Notes: generated by a model from the sequence alone, not told the origin. Counted from the stretch's first letter, positions 42,852 through 52,241 are shown. The stretch is 64,000 nucleotides of DNA from an uncultured Scytonema sp. (GCA_937873135.1 CALMVQ010000163.1:1-64000), one strand, 5' to 3'. Numbers and translations are program-made.

Positions 42852-43196
42852 TTAACACCGCTTTGCAAGGGTTTTATGACCTGTAGAGGTTTGCACAGGT
42901 TGCTTGATAATATTGGCAAGTTCCTGTAGCTGGCTTACTGCTTCTGCCCCCTCTAACTTCATTAATTCGCGGTCATCTCGCATCTCCGTCCAAGTGATCC
43001 CGTAATCTGATACTAAAAACCGAATGAGGTGGTTTTCTCCCAAACTAACCATGAAAGACGCACTGTTCATTTGGTCACCGCAGGTATAGCAAGAAGCTAG
43101 ATACCCACGCCGCTCTAGTACGATCGCCAAGGCTTGTAGGTTCATCACTAAGTCTTGGACAAATTGCCGATGTTGTTGCGCTAGTCTCAGAAACAC
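42852..43196 (-). CDS. DUF1815 family protein
   Basis: 114 aa. The sequence pattern (FLRLAQQHRQFVQDLVMNLQ, CYTCGDQMNSASFMVSLGEN, LIRFLVSDYGITWTEMRDDR) is that of DUF1815, a cyanobacterial family of unknown function. The CYTCGDQ pair could bind metal but stands alone. It precedes the thioesterase gene in the same direction (133 bp or more apart), and has a long upstream gap. Confidence 0.85.
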   Translation of the reverse strand: MFLRLAQQHRQFVQDLVMNLQALAIVLERRGYLASCYTCGDQMNSASFMVSLGENHLIRFLVSDYGITWTEMRDDRELMKLEGAEAVSQLQELANIIKQPVQTSTGHKTLAKRC

Positions 43197-44074
43197 GTTT
43201 TTCCTCCAAACACCACAATTAATTGAGTCTCTTTCACATTTTCTTTAGATTTTGCCTTCCAGTGGTATTGTAAACTATTCATTACAATTTCTAGATTGAC
43301 TGAGAGTCATTTGATTAGCTACCTTGCTTAAGGTAGTGCAAAACGGCTTTTTTCACCGTATCGTAATATTCAATTTACAGATTTATAATTTCGGACAGAA
43401 TTGCTAAGCTTATTATTTTCTTTACACAATTCCATCAGAGTAGATGGTAACACAGAACAATCCAATTTCAGAGTAACTCATATTGAGTGCAAATCAACTA
43501 CTGAAAATGATACATATTACACCTTCATCAGTAATCTGTAGTCAAATTGACTACTCTCAGCAGCTTAAACGCAGCTATACATGTTTTGACGCCTGTTTAA
43601 AGACATCAACTGCAAATCGGTAAAAATAACATCTCATTGAGATTGCAAGTCTGGTAGATGGTCTGGGCAATTTGAGCTTTTCGATTAGGACCTGCTTACT
43701 CGTTGGATAGTGATTAACTATACAGAAAATTTACAGAATTCACAATCCCGATAAAATTCAAATTGTTTTATATATTACTGACCATAACTAAATCAAGGAG
43801 TTCCGTGTTGCCATTTCGGCATCATTTTCATTAAGCTTAGTTAAAAAGTAGTCTTTTATACTATTCCTTATTTGTCCTTAGTCGTGTGTTCTTTGTACTT
43901 AACGAGCAAAACTGTCAGCATGCACACCCGAAGTACTGCTACTCAGTCAGATCATTCGTGAATTAGTATAACTCTACAAGTCGATCAAACTGAATAGTGA
44001 AACCTAAATTCAAAACGAGCAACCCTCACTGAACCGCATTTTATACTTCATCAATGAACACTTGACAAAAAGTT
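43197..44074. other. 880-bp non-coding gap
   Basis: Upstream of the DUF1815 gene and downstream of the DUF2839 gene, both minus strand. No open frame on either strand resembles a gene. AT-rich; no tRNA-like cloverleaf or known riboswitch recognised. It is long for this genome and could hide a small RNA. Confidence 0.4.
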
Positions 44075-44104
44075 AAAGGCAGCTTGATTGCTCCGGCTGC
44101 CTTT
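44075..44104 (-). terminator. Intrinsic terminator after the DUF2839 gene
   Basis: AAAGGCAGC (44075-44083) and GCTGCCTTT (44096-44104) form a perfect 9-bp stem with a 12-base loop. A T-rich tail is present on both sides (ttt beyond the right arm; actttttg in the minus-strand reading). It lies 23 bp beyond the stop of the minus-strand DUF2839 gene. Confidence 0.75.
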
Positions 44105-44127
44105 TTGAAAACTTTTGAATGCTGGGT

Positions 44128-44340
44128 TTAAACGACTTGCCACCAACCAAGAGCTGGTCCGATAAAACGGATGATGATCCAAAATGCTATCAAACCGCCA
44201 ATGCCAAATTTCGCAATGCGAGTTGACCATTTTACGAATAGTTCTGCTTGGGTTTTGGTGATTGGAACCCACGATAAAATTGTTGGTTCTTGACCGTATT
44301 TTTCTCCCAGTGCAGTTTTACGACGCTTTGCTTCACCCAT
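44128..44340 (-). CDS. DUF2839 small membrane protein
   Basis: 70 aa. It begins with the recognisable MGEAKRRKTALGEKYGQEP and ends in one hydrophobic helix (FGIGGLIAFWIIIRFIGPAL) with a GWWQVV tail, the usual layout of DUF2839, a family of cyanobacterial single-span proteins of unknown role. Followed by a clear intrinsic terminator, so it is a short independent transcript. Confidence 0.88.
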   Translation of the reverse strand: MGEAKRRKTALGEKYGQEPTILSWVPITKTQAELFVKWSTRIAKFGIGGLIAFWIIIRFIGPALGWWQVV

Positions 44341-44598
44341 AGTTTTAAAAATAAATCCGTGCTAACGCTGATAATAGCGCTTACTAGACAGCGATCGCAC
44401 ATGAAATACTTAATATTTATTGAAACTCTAAAACCATAGCTTAAAGGATTTAGTCTGAGATAGTGCTTTAGTCTACAAATGAAACTATAGCACCATCCTG
44501 GTTCTCTCTACCTTCCATTCCTCGACTGACAAAGGACAATTTATATTTCAATTTTTTGTTTGATAACAGTTCACAGAAGCAGCCTTTTATTAGTAGAT

Positions 44599-46155
44599 TT
44601 ACTGAGATTCCTCCTCACGAGCAGTAGAAAAGAGATTGGGATCAAGATAGTCAATGCGTGATAGGGGACTGAGAGCTGCAAGAACTTGTGCACCATAGCT
44701 TCGGATAATTACACGCGTATCTAGCAAAGCAACGATCCCCTGAGTGTCTCGCATCGGAGCGATCGCACGCTGTAATTCATTCAAAGCCTTTGGTAACAAG
44801 TACAAACGAAACCAATCCTGGTGTGATCGCTTGTAATGAGATACAATACCCGCCACCAAGGGATTTTCTAAGGTTGGTAGAGGTAAAGTCGCGATGATTA
44901 AAAGTTGAGGTGCAGGCAGGACACTTTGATACTCACGCCAAAATTCCCAACCACTGATCAAAATACCATTTTCATCTAGACAAGTTTTTTCCACCTGTAC
45001 CCGTGAACCAAACTCTGAGGCAAGAATTGCCCCGACTTGCGATTTCAAAGGCACATCCCCTACCAGCACAACTGTTAATCCTGATGTGCTAGCACTAATG
45101 CATAGTAGTGTGCGAACTTTGTGAATAAATGCTGCTTGAAATTCTGGAGTATTAGGTAAGGGTAACTGATAAGGGATGTACAGTTGAATTGCTGACGTGT
45201 GGCTGTCTGAGGAAAATTTCAAGCAAGTTAAATCATCCAAACCCAAGCGTTGGCGAAAAATTGGAGCCTCTGCTTCTGGTTCTAAGGCACTGCCAATTAA
45301 CACTACAGGTTGGCGATCCCATATTGGGGATAGTATTTTCCCTAATTCAATTGGGGTGGAGTGCAAGGAAAATAAACCTTGACGACGGGCAATCGTCGCC
45401 CAAAGCAGAGGAGGGGCGGTGTAAGGGAGAGGGGGGCTTGGAATACGGTTTTGAAATAGCGCGAACTTTTTCCAGGGATCGGGTAGATTCGCGACATCTA
45501 ACACCGAATAGAGACGCATTAAAATCTCTTCTTCAAGCGGGGAGAGCAGATAACATTCGTAGGGATTAGCCGGATGCTGGAATAACTCATGTGTTAATTG
45601 CACTCGCGCACTCCGAATAACTTCCGCGATTTGCGGACAAGCTAGCATGAGCCGATCCCAGTCGTATGGTTCAACACTAACGGTTAGTTGATCACGCACC
45701 CAATCTTCTAAATCGTCCACACCATCAATAATTGTTGGGATGCCTTGAGGAAAGTCATTCCTATGATCTAATTGCGCTCTTAACCAAGCTTCAGGAGAAA
45801 CAAGCAAGAGTCCTTGAAAGTCGTCGGATGGCCAAGCGTTACCTGTTCTAATAGGTTTGTTGACTTGCAGCCATTGCTGTAGACGGGGAATTTCTACTTT
45901 TAGTAGGCGTTGTTGCACTGCCTCTGTTGCAACAATAATTACAGGATCATGCCACATCAGTGCCGATGCCACAAAGCTAGTACGATATCGTCCTTGATAA
46001 CCTGAGACTGCCCCTACTTGAATTAAGGCACTTCTTCTCAGGCGTAAGGCGCGTGCCACCAACCGTGCCATCGTCAAATGATGAGGCCAAGAAGGGAAAC
46101 CTGCCTGACTTCGCAAGAAGTTATGTAGTGACAAATGAACTTCGGCCTCAATCAC
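44599..46155 (-). CDS. DinG-family helicase-like protein with degenerate ATPase motifs
   Basis: 518 aa. The order of parts follows a DinG/XPD helicase: an N-terminal segment (VHLSLHNFLRSQAGFPSWPH), LIQVGAVSGYQGRYRTSFVA where the Walker A (GxGKT) should be, and IPTIIDGVDDLEDWVRDQ where the DEAH box should be. A C-terminal helicase-like half follows with QSVLPAPQLLIIATLPLPTL and GIVALLDTRVIIRSYGAQVL, matching the conserved DinG end. Neither GKT nor DEAH is present, nor are the four iron-sulfur cysteines. ATP hydrolysis is therefore doubtful, yet the frame is fully open, as expected for a diverged but maintained protein. Confidence 0.72.
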   Translation of the reverse strand: MIEAEVHLSLHNFLRSQAGFPSWPHHLTMARLVARALRLRRSALIQVGAVSGYQGRYRTSFVASALMWHDPVIIVATEAVQQRLLKVEIPRLQQWLQVNKPIRTGNAWPSDDFQGLLLVSPEAWLRAQLDHRNDFPQGIPTIIDGVDDLEDWVRDQLTVSVEPYDWDRLMLACPQIAEVIRSARVQLTHELFQHPANPYECYLLSPLEEEILMRLYSVLDVANLPDPWKKFALFQNRIPSPPLPYTAPPLLWATIARRQGLFSLHSTPIELGKILSPIWDRQPVVLIGSALEPEAEAPIFRQRLGLDDLTCLKFSSDSHTSAIQLYIPYQLPLPNTPEFQAAFIHKVRTLLCISASTSGLTVVLVGDVPLKSQVGAILASEFGSRVQVEKTCLDENGILISGWEFWREYQSVLPAPQLLIIATLPLPTLENPLVAGIVSHYKRSHQDWFRLYLLPKALNELQRAIAPMRDTQGIVALLDTRVIIRSYGAQVLAALSPLSRIDYLDPNLFSTAREEESQ

Positions 46156-46224
46156 ACGCTTTTCATCCCATACAAAGTAATGTTTACTGCTGTCTTCCCC
46201 ATTTCTATTATGTTGTTATTTGCC

Positions 46225-46257
46225 AGTGGTTAATTGTTAGTTGTTATATTAACCACT
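46225..46257. repeat. Intergenic hairpin upstream of the M48 gene
   Basis: AGTGGTTAAT and ATTAACCACT are perfect 10-bp arms around a 13-base loop of tgttagt-like sequence, between the divergent DinG-like and M48 genes. It is a dispersed repeat type or a regulatory stem; no function can be assigned. Confidence 0.5.
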
Positions 46258-46364
46258 AACCGCTAATGTCAGGGCGGGTTTAAAAGAATATTGCATCTGC
46301 GGTTGACGCCGTGATCGCTGTGTTCAGCCCACGACACACTTACTAATCACCAGTTACTTAAATT

Positions 46365-47330
46365 ATGCCAACTTATACAGGAATTTCCAGCGAAGCTTTT
46401 AGGCATCCCCTAGATCGCCAAGCTGAACAAACTTTACGCAGTTTGCCCGGATTTGACTTAATCGCGCGTAAATTCGTGGAATTTTTCTACGAGCGCCCTC
46501 AGTTAGTCTATCTTATGGGTAACAGCATCCAAGTTGGACCGCGTCAATATTCCACTATTTACCAGATGCTTCGAGAATGTGCGCGGGATTTAGACATTTA
46601 TCCAGAACCAACACTCTTTGTCTCGCAAAATCCTCAAGCAAATAGCTATGCCCTAGGGCAAGAACATCCTTATGTAGTCATAAATACAGGGATATTGGAC
46701 TTACTGAATGAATCTGAGATTATGGCAGTTTTAGCTCATGAATTGGGACATATTAAATGTGGTCATACTATTTTAATTCAAATGGCGATGTGGGCGATGA
46801 ATGCTGCTTCCGCCCTTGGTGAATTGACCTTTGGTATAGGTAATTTCGTCAGTCAAGGTTTGATTTATGCTTTTTATGAATGGCGGCGCAAAGCGGAGTT
46901 ATCTGCTGATCGCGCTGCTTTGTTAGTGATGGATGATTTAAATCCAGTTATGACTTCAATGATGAAAGTCTCTGGTGGCAGTCTTAAATATGCTAATGAG
47001 TGCAGTTTACAGGAGTTCATCCGTCAGTCAGAAAATTATCAAGCACTTGATGGAGATGGACTTAATCAAGTTTATAAATTCTTGATTTATAATGGTTCTC
47101 AAGGTACAATGCTCAGCCATCCTTTTCCGGTAGAACGCTTACATTACTTACAAGAGTGGGCAAGCTCGGAAGACTATCAGCAAATTAAGAAAGGAAATTA
47201 TCAGCGATCGTCTGCTTCAGGTGCAGTCAATGTTACGGCGGAAACGTCTCAAAACGAAGCAGAAGCTTTGCGCCGTCAAATTGAAGAATTGCAACAAGAA
47301 ATTAATAGAATTCAAAAACCTGATCGGTAA
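46365..47330 (+). CDS. M48-family zinc metallopeptidase
   Basis: 321 aa. Zinc-binding HELGH at residues 125-129 (VLAHELGHIKCGH), with the downstream third ligand Glu in RRKAELSADRAALL. A hydrophobic stretch follows the active site (IQMAMWAMNAASALGELTFG), so it may be membrane-associated like HtpX/Oma1 relatives. The last 40 residues form a coiled coil (NEAEALRRQIEELQQEINRI). Quality-control peptidase is the likely role; substrates unknown. Preceded by a gap of about 200 bp. Confidence 0.88.
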   Translation: MPTYTGISSEAFRHPLDRQAEQTLRSLPGFDLIARKFVEFFYERPQLVYLMGNSIQVGPRQYSTIYQMLRECARDLDIYPEPTLFVSQNPQANSYALGQEHPYVVINTGILDLLNESEIMAVLAHELGHIKCGHTILIQMAMWAMNAASALGELTFGIGNFVSQGLIYAFYEWRRKAELSADRAALLVMDDLNPVMTSMMKVSGGSLKYANECSLQEFIRQSENYQALDGDGLNQVYKFLIYNGSQGTMLSHPFPVERLHYLQEWASSEDYQQIKKGNYQRSSASGAVNVTAETSQNEAEALRRQIEELQQEINRIQKPDR

Positions 47331-47340
47331 AGCAGTTAGC

Positions 47341-47363
47341 AATCAGCAATCAGCAATCAGCTT
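47341..47363. repeat. Short tandem repeat CAATCAG
   Basis: Three consecutive CAATCAG-type heptamers (gcaatcagcaatcagcaatc) just after the M48 stop. Variants (atcagctatcag) recur at about 47748 and 48120, the same family of short tandem repeats common between cyanobacterial genes. Confidence 0.6.
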
Positions 47364-47467
47364 GTATTATTTTTAGCCTGAGAGACTTAGATCTGTTGAA
47401 CGTATTTGCCCAATTTACTTCTCCATAATCGACCAATTGCTGACTGTTAACTGCTACTGCTAATAAA

Positions 47468-47707
47468 TTATACAGTCGGAGCAAAGCGAAAATCGGCAAC
47501 TAATGGCAGTTCAAAAAGAGTTTGCTCTGATAGCCTTTGGGAAAAGAAGAGTATTTCTAGGTTCTCTATTTCGCCAGTAGCAGGATTAAGACGAGCAATC
47601 ACACCATAATCAATTTCTGCTGGTTCTTGATCTGGGTATGGGCGACGTTTGTTAATATACAAAGTGTCACCTTCGCGATTGTATTCAAACTCTAATTTCG
47701 CGTTCAT
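47468..47707 (-). CDS. DUF2283 domain protein
   Basis: A 79-residue protein with the DUF2283 pattern: MNAKLEFEYNREGDTLYINK, then AEIDYGVIARLNPATGEIEN and LEILFFSQR. DUF2283 proteins are small beta-rich domains often next to toxin-antitoxin-like genes, function unknown. The ATG chosen is 36 bases inside a longer open frame (MLIRQQQHTTNY), which is made of repeat-like codons. Convergent with the M48 gene. Confidence 0.8.
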   Translation of the reverse strand: MNAKLEFEYNREGDTLYINKRRPYPDQEPAEIDYGVIARLNPATGEIENLEILFFSQRLSEQTLFELPLVADFRFAPTV

Positions 47708-48338
47708 ATAATTTGTGGTATGTTGCTGTTGTCTAATAAGCAATTAGCCATCAGCTATCAGCATAAATAAATTTTTTCTTTGACTTATTGTTGAAGATTT
47801 ACATAAGTCAGTTTTTATGCTGTTAGCACGACAGAACTTTCGGCTAAATGCTTCAAGAATTGGATCACCACTGAATAACAAGACAAATCCCTGTCAATGC
47901 TTTATAGCCAATTTAGTCTTGATATTTCGAGGTAACCTTGAGATTTACTATTTCTGAAAATATTGGCATCTTTGCTAATGTTACAGAAATAACCTACAGC
48001 CAATTTCTAGCACAAATTCTTAAAGAATATCTTCCTAAGAGCAATTGCTATCGGTACAGAAAAATTCCGAGATAACTCTATTATAACTCTCATTCTCTTT
48101 GAACTCAAGAAGTAAGCATTCAGCTATCAGCTATGAGCAGGTATAACTTATAAGAATTCGAGTTATGTTATCCTTGTCTAAAAAAATCAAGAATACAGTT
48201 GACTTTTAAACTGCTGAAGTGCTTGAATGCTGAGAGCAAATTTTGGTTTTTTTCCGGAATGCCATCAGCTGCTATTGTATTTAAATGTGTCGGGGAGAGT
48301 GTCAAAATGAAGTTCTGCCCCCTCAGAGTTCGTCAACT
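47708..48338. other. Non-coding gap before lysS
   Basis: About 600 bp, no supported gene. Contains two CAGCTATCAG-type repeats. The short segment just before the lysS ATG at 48339 is open in frame back to 48285 and could be an N-terminal extension. Confidence 0.4.
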
Positions 48339-49856
48339 ATGTCGGAAGAAGATATCCGTGCTGCACGGTTAGAAAAAGTAGAACAGCTCAAGCAGCTTAA
48401 AATTAATCCCTACGCCTATCGTTGGGAATCAACTCATCACGCTGCTGAGTTGCAGGAAAAATTTGCCGATTTGCCTACTGGTGAAGAAGTAGACTTGGAA
48501 GTTACCATTGCCGGACGCATCATGACGCGGCGCTTTTTAGGTAAACTGGCATTTTTCACTTTACAAGATGAAACTGGCACAATTCAGCTTTATCTAGAGA
48601 AAAAACGCATCCAAGAAGGCATGGTAGATATTGATACCGATGCCTTCAAGCATTTGGATAAGCTAGTAGATGCAGGTGACATCATCGGGGTTAATGGGAC
48701 GATTAAACGGACTGAAAAGGGCGAGTTATCTGTTTATGTCAAAACTTATACCATTCTAACCAAATCTCTTTTGCCTTTACCCGACAAGTGGCATGGGTTG
48801 ACGGATGTTGCCAAGCGCTACCGTCAGCGTTATGTTGATTTGATTGTTAACCCTGAAGTCCGACAAACCTTTCGCCGCCGTGCTCAAATTACTGCTGGGA
48901 TTCGTAGATACTTAGAAAATCGTGATTTTATAGAAATCGAAACTCCTGTTCTTCAAGGGGAAGCGGGGGGTGCGGATGCAAGGCCATTCATCACCTACCA
49001 CAACACATTGGAAATGCAGTTGTATTTGCGAATCGCTACAGAACTCCATCTTAAGCGGTTAATTGTGGGAGGGTTTGAAAAAGTGTTTGAACTGGGACGG
49101 ATTTTCCGTAATGAGGGAATTTCTACCCGTCACAATCCGGAATTTACTTCAATTGAAGTTTATCAAGCCTACGCTGACTATAACGACATGATGGCGTTGA
49201 CAGAGGGAATGATTACCACTGTTGCTCAAGAGGTACTTGGTACACTACAAATTACCTACCAAGGTACGTCGATTGATTTGACTTCTCCTTGGCGACGTGT
49301 CACCATGCATGATCTTGTCAAGGAATATACAGAGTTAGATTTCAATTTTCCAACTCTGGAAGAAGCAAAAACATCTGCTAAAAATGCTGGTATTGAAGGT
49401 GTAGAAGGTTGTACTTCTATTGGGAAAATCCTCAACCAAGCCTTTGAACAAAAGGTAGAGGAAAACTTAATTCAACCTACTTTTGTCATCGACTTTCCTA
49501 TAGAAATTTCGCCACTGGCAAAGCCACACCGTTCTAAACCCGGTATAGTGGAACGGTTTGAGTTATTTATGGTAGGGCGAGAGACTGCGAACAGTTTCTC
49601 AGAGTTGACTGATCCTATCGATCAGCGCCAACGTCTAGAAGCACAAGCCGCACGCAAAGCAGCTGGCGATTTGGAAGCACAAGGTGTGGACGAAGATTTT
49701 CTCACGGCGTTGGAGTACGGTATGCCCCCTACAGGTGGTTTGGGTATTGGGATTGATCGCTTGGTGATGTTGTTAACTGACTGTGCTAGTATTCGGGATG
49801 CGATCGCATTCCCGTTACTCAAACCTGAAAAATCCCAAGATTCTGATACTGAATAA
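48339..49856 (+). CDS. lysS: Lysyl-tRNA synthetase, class II
   Basis: Cytosolic enzyme charging tRNA-Lys. N-terminal OB-fold anticodon-binding domain (about 40-140: [20 protein letters not shown]), then class II catalytic motifs: motif 1 ([20 protein letters not shown]), motif 2 ([20 protein letters not shown]) and motif 3 ([16 protein letters not shown]). 505 aa from the ATG chosen ([20 protein letters not shown]), which is the usual LysS beginning; an in-frame ATG 54 bases upstream exists. A perfect 46-bp hairpin follows. Confidence 0.96.
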   Translation: MSEEDIRAARLEKVEQLKQLKINPYAYRWESTHHAAELQEKFADLPTGEEVDLEVTIAGRIMTRRFLGKLAFFTLQDETGTIQLYLEKKRIQEGMVDIDTDAFKHLDKLVDAGDIIGVNGTIKRTEKGELSVYVKTYTILTKSLLPLPDKWHGLTDVAKRYRQRYVDLIVNPEVRQTFRRRAQITAGIRRYLENRDFIEIETPVLQGEAGGADARPFITYHNTLEMQLYLRIATELHLKRLIVGGFEKVFELGRIFRNEGISTRHNPEFTSIEVYQAYADYNDMMALTEGMITTVAQEVLGTLQITYQGTSIDLTSPWRRVTMHDLVKEYTELDFNFPTLEEAKTSAKNAGIEGVEGCTSIGKILNQAFEQKVEENLIQPTFVIDFPIEISPLAKPHRSKPGIVERFELFMVGRETANSFSELTDPIDQRQRLEAQAARKAAGDLEAQGVDEDFLTALEYGMPPTGGLGIGIDRLVMLLTDCASIRDAIAFPLLKPEKSQDSDTE

Positions 49857-49908
49857 GGGGTAGGTGGAAGAAGTGCGAATGTTGTAAAGCACCAAATTTT
49901 GCTGTAAA

Positions 49909-49954
49909 CAAAAGTTAAGGTGTGCGTAACTTTTTACGCACACCTTAACTTTTG
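49909..49954. terminator. Perfect 20-bp-arm hairpin after lysS
   Basis: The arms begin CAAAAGTTAAGGTGTGCGTA and its exact reverse complement, with a six-base loop (actttt). It lies 53 bp after the lysS stop. The T run is inside the loop rather than after the stem, so termination is likely but not by the classic U-tail form. Confidence 0.6.
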
Positions 49955-50039
49955 GATTATAATTATAGTTACTCCTGAACAATTTGAAAATTATCTAATA
50001 TGATTAAAGCGCCAAGACAAAGGCAGCGCACCCTTGGGG

Positions 50040-50123
50040 GTTTCCCCCGTGGAAGCGACTGTCCGTGCCTTGTCCTGTCGGACACGCTGCGTGTCGCAGA
50101 GAAGGATGTGCTTTCAAAAAAAT
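50040..50123. repeat. Palindromic repeat adjoining the tnpB remnant
   Basis: tgtcctgtcggacacgctgc is followed by gtgtcgcagag, containing CTGTCGGACACGCTGCGTGTC-like symmetry and preceded by gggggtttccccc. It is typical of dispersed palindromes in filamentous cyanobacteria and probably marks the break point of the lost 5' part of the element. Confidence 0.5.
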
Positions 50124-50270
50124 CAAAGTTTAAAACTCTCAGATAGAGTGTTTGTTTGTACTAATCCGGAATGCCGCCACATGGAGGATCGGGATTTACA
50201 CGCATCTTTAAATCTGGCACAAGTGCCAGAAGAACATATTAGTAGTAGGGTGGGAACCATCCGAAATTAG
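50124..50270 (+). pseudogene. tnpB: C-terminal remnant of a TnpB protein (IS200/IS605-type)
   Basis: The frame reads LKLSDRVFVCTNPECRHMED, then RDLHASLNLAQVPEEHISSR. This is the zinc-ribbon and RuvC-III end of TnpB: the second CxxC pair partly survives (CTNPEC) and the Asp of DRDLxAxxNL is present. Everything upstream of LKLSDR is missing; the preceding 100 bp are a palindromic repeat (tgtcggacacgctgcgtgtc) rather than TnpB. The roughly 70 bp after the stop (cctgtggacagtcaggagcc, gggagctggttgaagc) look like the right-end RNA-coding segment of such elements. A dead fragment. Confidence 0.82.
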
Positions 50271-50891
50271 ATGCCTGTGGACAGTCAGGAGCCGACGGGA
50301 GCTGGTTGAAGCAGGAATTGTCGAACGATGTCTAGTAAATAAGGTTCAGTAATTAAAAACTAACTGACTATCAACAGATATTATAGAAATTTCTGCAAGC
50401 TGTAAAATAATTCCTCCGTAAAAGGAGTGGGAAATATTGAAGATTATTTATGGGTCAGCGTAGCTAAATTTAGCATACAACAAATTTAGTTGTTATTCTC
50501 TTTGGCTGTACTTAGGTACATGTTAATTATCCTTGAGCCAGTTATTCCTTTTGTATTGGATTAAGCACTTGGTAATGTTATTAACTGATTGCACCAATAT
50601 TAGGAAGTTGAGCGCATTCCCGTTAAGTTAGGTTGGCGCAAAAAGTATAAATATATAACAAATGTTTGCTCAGCAGCCTATTAACAACTATTGAGTAATC
50701 ATGCTGAAAACTCACTTTTTGGAGCGTAGAGGCGAATTCTCAAAAAAAGACGACGATGTCCTAATGTAAAATTGTGTTGATTCACGCCTGCTTACCTATT
50801 CACATCGGAAAAATGCTAAATGGTAAACATAATGACATAAAATAATCAAAGAAATTTTATTAAAATATTAATTGTTCAGGACAAGCATCCT
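50271..50891. other. 620-bp non-coding gap
   Basis: The first about 75 bp are the likely right end of the TnpB-type element. The remainder has no supported gene. The segment near 50570-50625 (gttattaactgattgcaccaatattagg) partly repeats the lysS 3' end (gttaactgactgtgctagtattcggg), including gcattcccgtta, so it may be a decayed duplicate of that end. Confidence 0.45.
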
Positions 50892-51584
50892 TTGCAGGCA
50901 AAAGAGATTAAATATAAACTAAACTCCCTCATCAAGGAAGCATCCACGAACGAGCCGAATTTGGCAAGAAGGTTAGAGGAGATAAATCGTTGGGTTAAAG
51001 ATGTTAAGCCAGGTTCGCTGACAGCAAAAAAGTTTGTCATGCATTTTCTCTTGCAAATAATTAGAGATTCTCAAATTTGGCTAGACATTGTCAGTTTGTC
51101 AGAAGAAGAGCGACAATTGTATTATCAGCGAATGACGGCAACGGAAAGATATTGGTATAGCTATCTCTTTCCCAAATGGCTCAAAGAAACAGATCCAAAG
51201 TTTTATCTCTGGAAGCAAAAACTGATGGCGGGAGAATTTTATCAGACTGATGCTCATGTTCTTAAATCCATAGCTACTGACATTGTGCGTCGTGAAGGGA
51301 CTTTTTGGCAGTGCTATGTAGCAGACTTGTCAATGGCAACCGATCTTATTGTCAGTAGTAAGCAGGAAAAGCCTCTTTGCATTCAAATTACTAGTCTCTC
51401 TGATGAATTCTCTCAAGAAAAGTATGATAATTGGGAAAATACTCTACAACAATGGGGCATAGATAAAGGACTTTTCTTAAGCTCCAATCCTAAAATCAAC
51501 GATCTAGCAAATAGGATCGTAAATATAGTGCTATACAACAGCGATCGCATAACAACGGGTCATTATTTAAAACTAAGCTTGTAG
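50892..51584 (+). CDS. Unrecognised protein; C-terminal half resembles a degenerate PD-(D/E)XK nuclease
   Basis: 230 aa. The N-terminal half is helical (LIKEASTNEPNLARRLEEIN, SEEERQLYYQRMTATERYWY). The C-terminal half follows the order of a restriction-endonuclease-like fold: helix (VLKSIATDIVRREGTF), strand with Asp (MATDLIVSSKQ), strand PLCIQITSLSD in the place of the usual (E/Q)xK, helix (EKYDNWENTLQQWGI), then a short strand with GLFLSSNPK. The lysine of the catalytic triplet is replaced by Thr, so activity is doubtful. Start is TTG. Followed 64 bp later by another unknown gene in the same direction. Confidence 0.6.
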   Translation: MQAKEIKYKLNSLIKEASTNEPNLARRLEEINRWVKDVKPGSLTAKKFVMHFLLQIIRDSQIWLDIVSLSEEERQLYYQRMTATERYWYSYLFPKWLKETDPKFYLWKQKLMAGEFYQTDAHVLKSIATDIVRREGTFWQCYVADLSMATDLIVSSKQEKPLCIQITSLSDEFSQEKYDNWENTLQQWGIDKGLFLSSNPKINDLANRIVNIVLYNSDRITTGHYLKLSL

Positions 51585-51648
51585 TGTCAAGTCAATTACA
51601 TTTACTAATTGTTCACAAACAGATATTGCTCACCCTCTCGTAATCATA

Positions 51649-52098
51649 GTGGAAGAACAACAAAGCGCTCGGCAAGAGAGAGTTGAAAAATTCATTCAAC
51701 ATTTAGAACAAGCCAGACAATTGCAGCGAGACTGGATGAACTATGGACTTGAATGCGTAGACTTGTATGTTGAAGATGTGGAAGAAGATTGGCTGGAATT
51801 GTGGGGGGAAAATGAAGATGAGCAACAAATGATTGTTGCTGTAACAACATTTCTAGAAAGTAGTGACTGGGCGGCTACTAGGGTAAGAAAGCAGCTAAAA
51901 CACAAATCACTCTCAGAAACTGCAACTGAGTTGGAAAAATGTTTAAGTCTCCCTGAAGAATATAACAGAATTTTTGCTGTTAAAAATGTGTTAGCTGAAA
52001 CTTTAGATTCGCGGAACGACAATGATGAAATCGACTTACTGGATTTAGCCGAGAATCTTCTTGAGAGGTTAACAGAAATTGTAGAAAACCACAATTAA
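51649..52098 (+). CDS. Unrecognised acidic helical protein
   Basis: 149 aa, start GTG. Entirely helical by composition, strongly acidic (DLYVEDVEEDWLELWGENED) and without cysteine pairs, signal peptide or membrane segment. I do not recognise a family. Small spacing to the preceding unknown gene suggests a shared transcript, so the two may function together. A hairpin follows 117 bp after the stop. Confidence 0.55.
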   Translation: MEEQQSARQERVEKFIQHLEQARQLQRDWMNYGLECVDLYVEDVEEDWLELWGENEDEQQMIVAVTTFLESSDWAATRVRKQLKHKSLSETATELEKCLSLPEEYNRIFAVKNVLAETLDSRNDNDEIDLLDLAENLLERLTEIVENHN

Positions 52099-52215
52099 AA
52101 CATCCTAGTACATGACGGCTAAAATAAAGCTACCATTGGGAATTACTTATAGCCTCCAACTCAAGCTATTTGAATTTTCAATTCCATCGCGGTATTAGTA
52201 AACTCAGCAGGCATG

Positions 52216-52241
52216 TAGAGACGTTCCTTAGAACGTCTCTA
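52216..52241. terminator. Hairpin between convergent genes
   Basis: TAGAGACGTTC and GAACGTCTCTA are perfect 11-bp arms around four bases, between the acidic protein gene and the convergent VOC gene. This TAGAGACGTTCC type is also a widespread cyanobacterial repeat. It could act as a bidirectional terminator. Confidence 0.6.
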
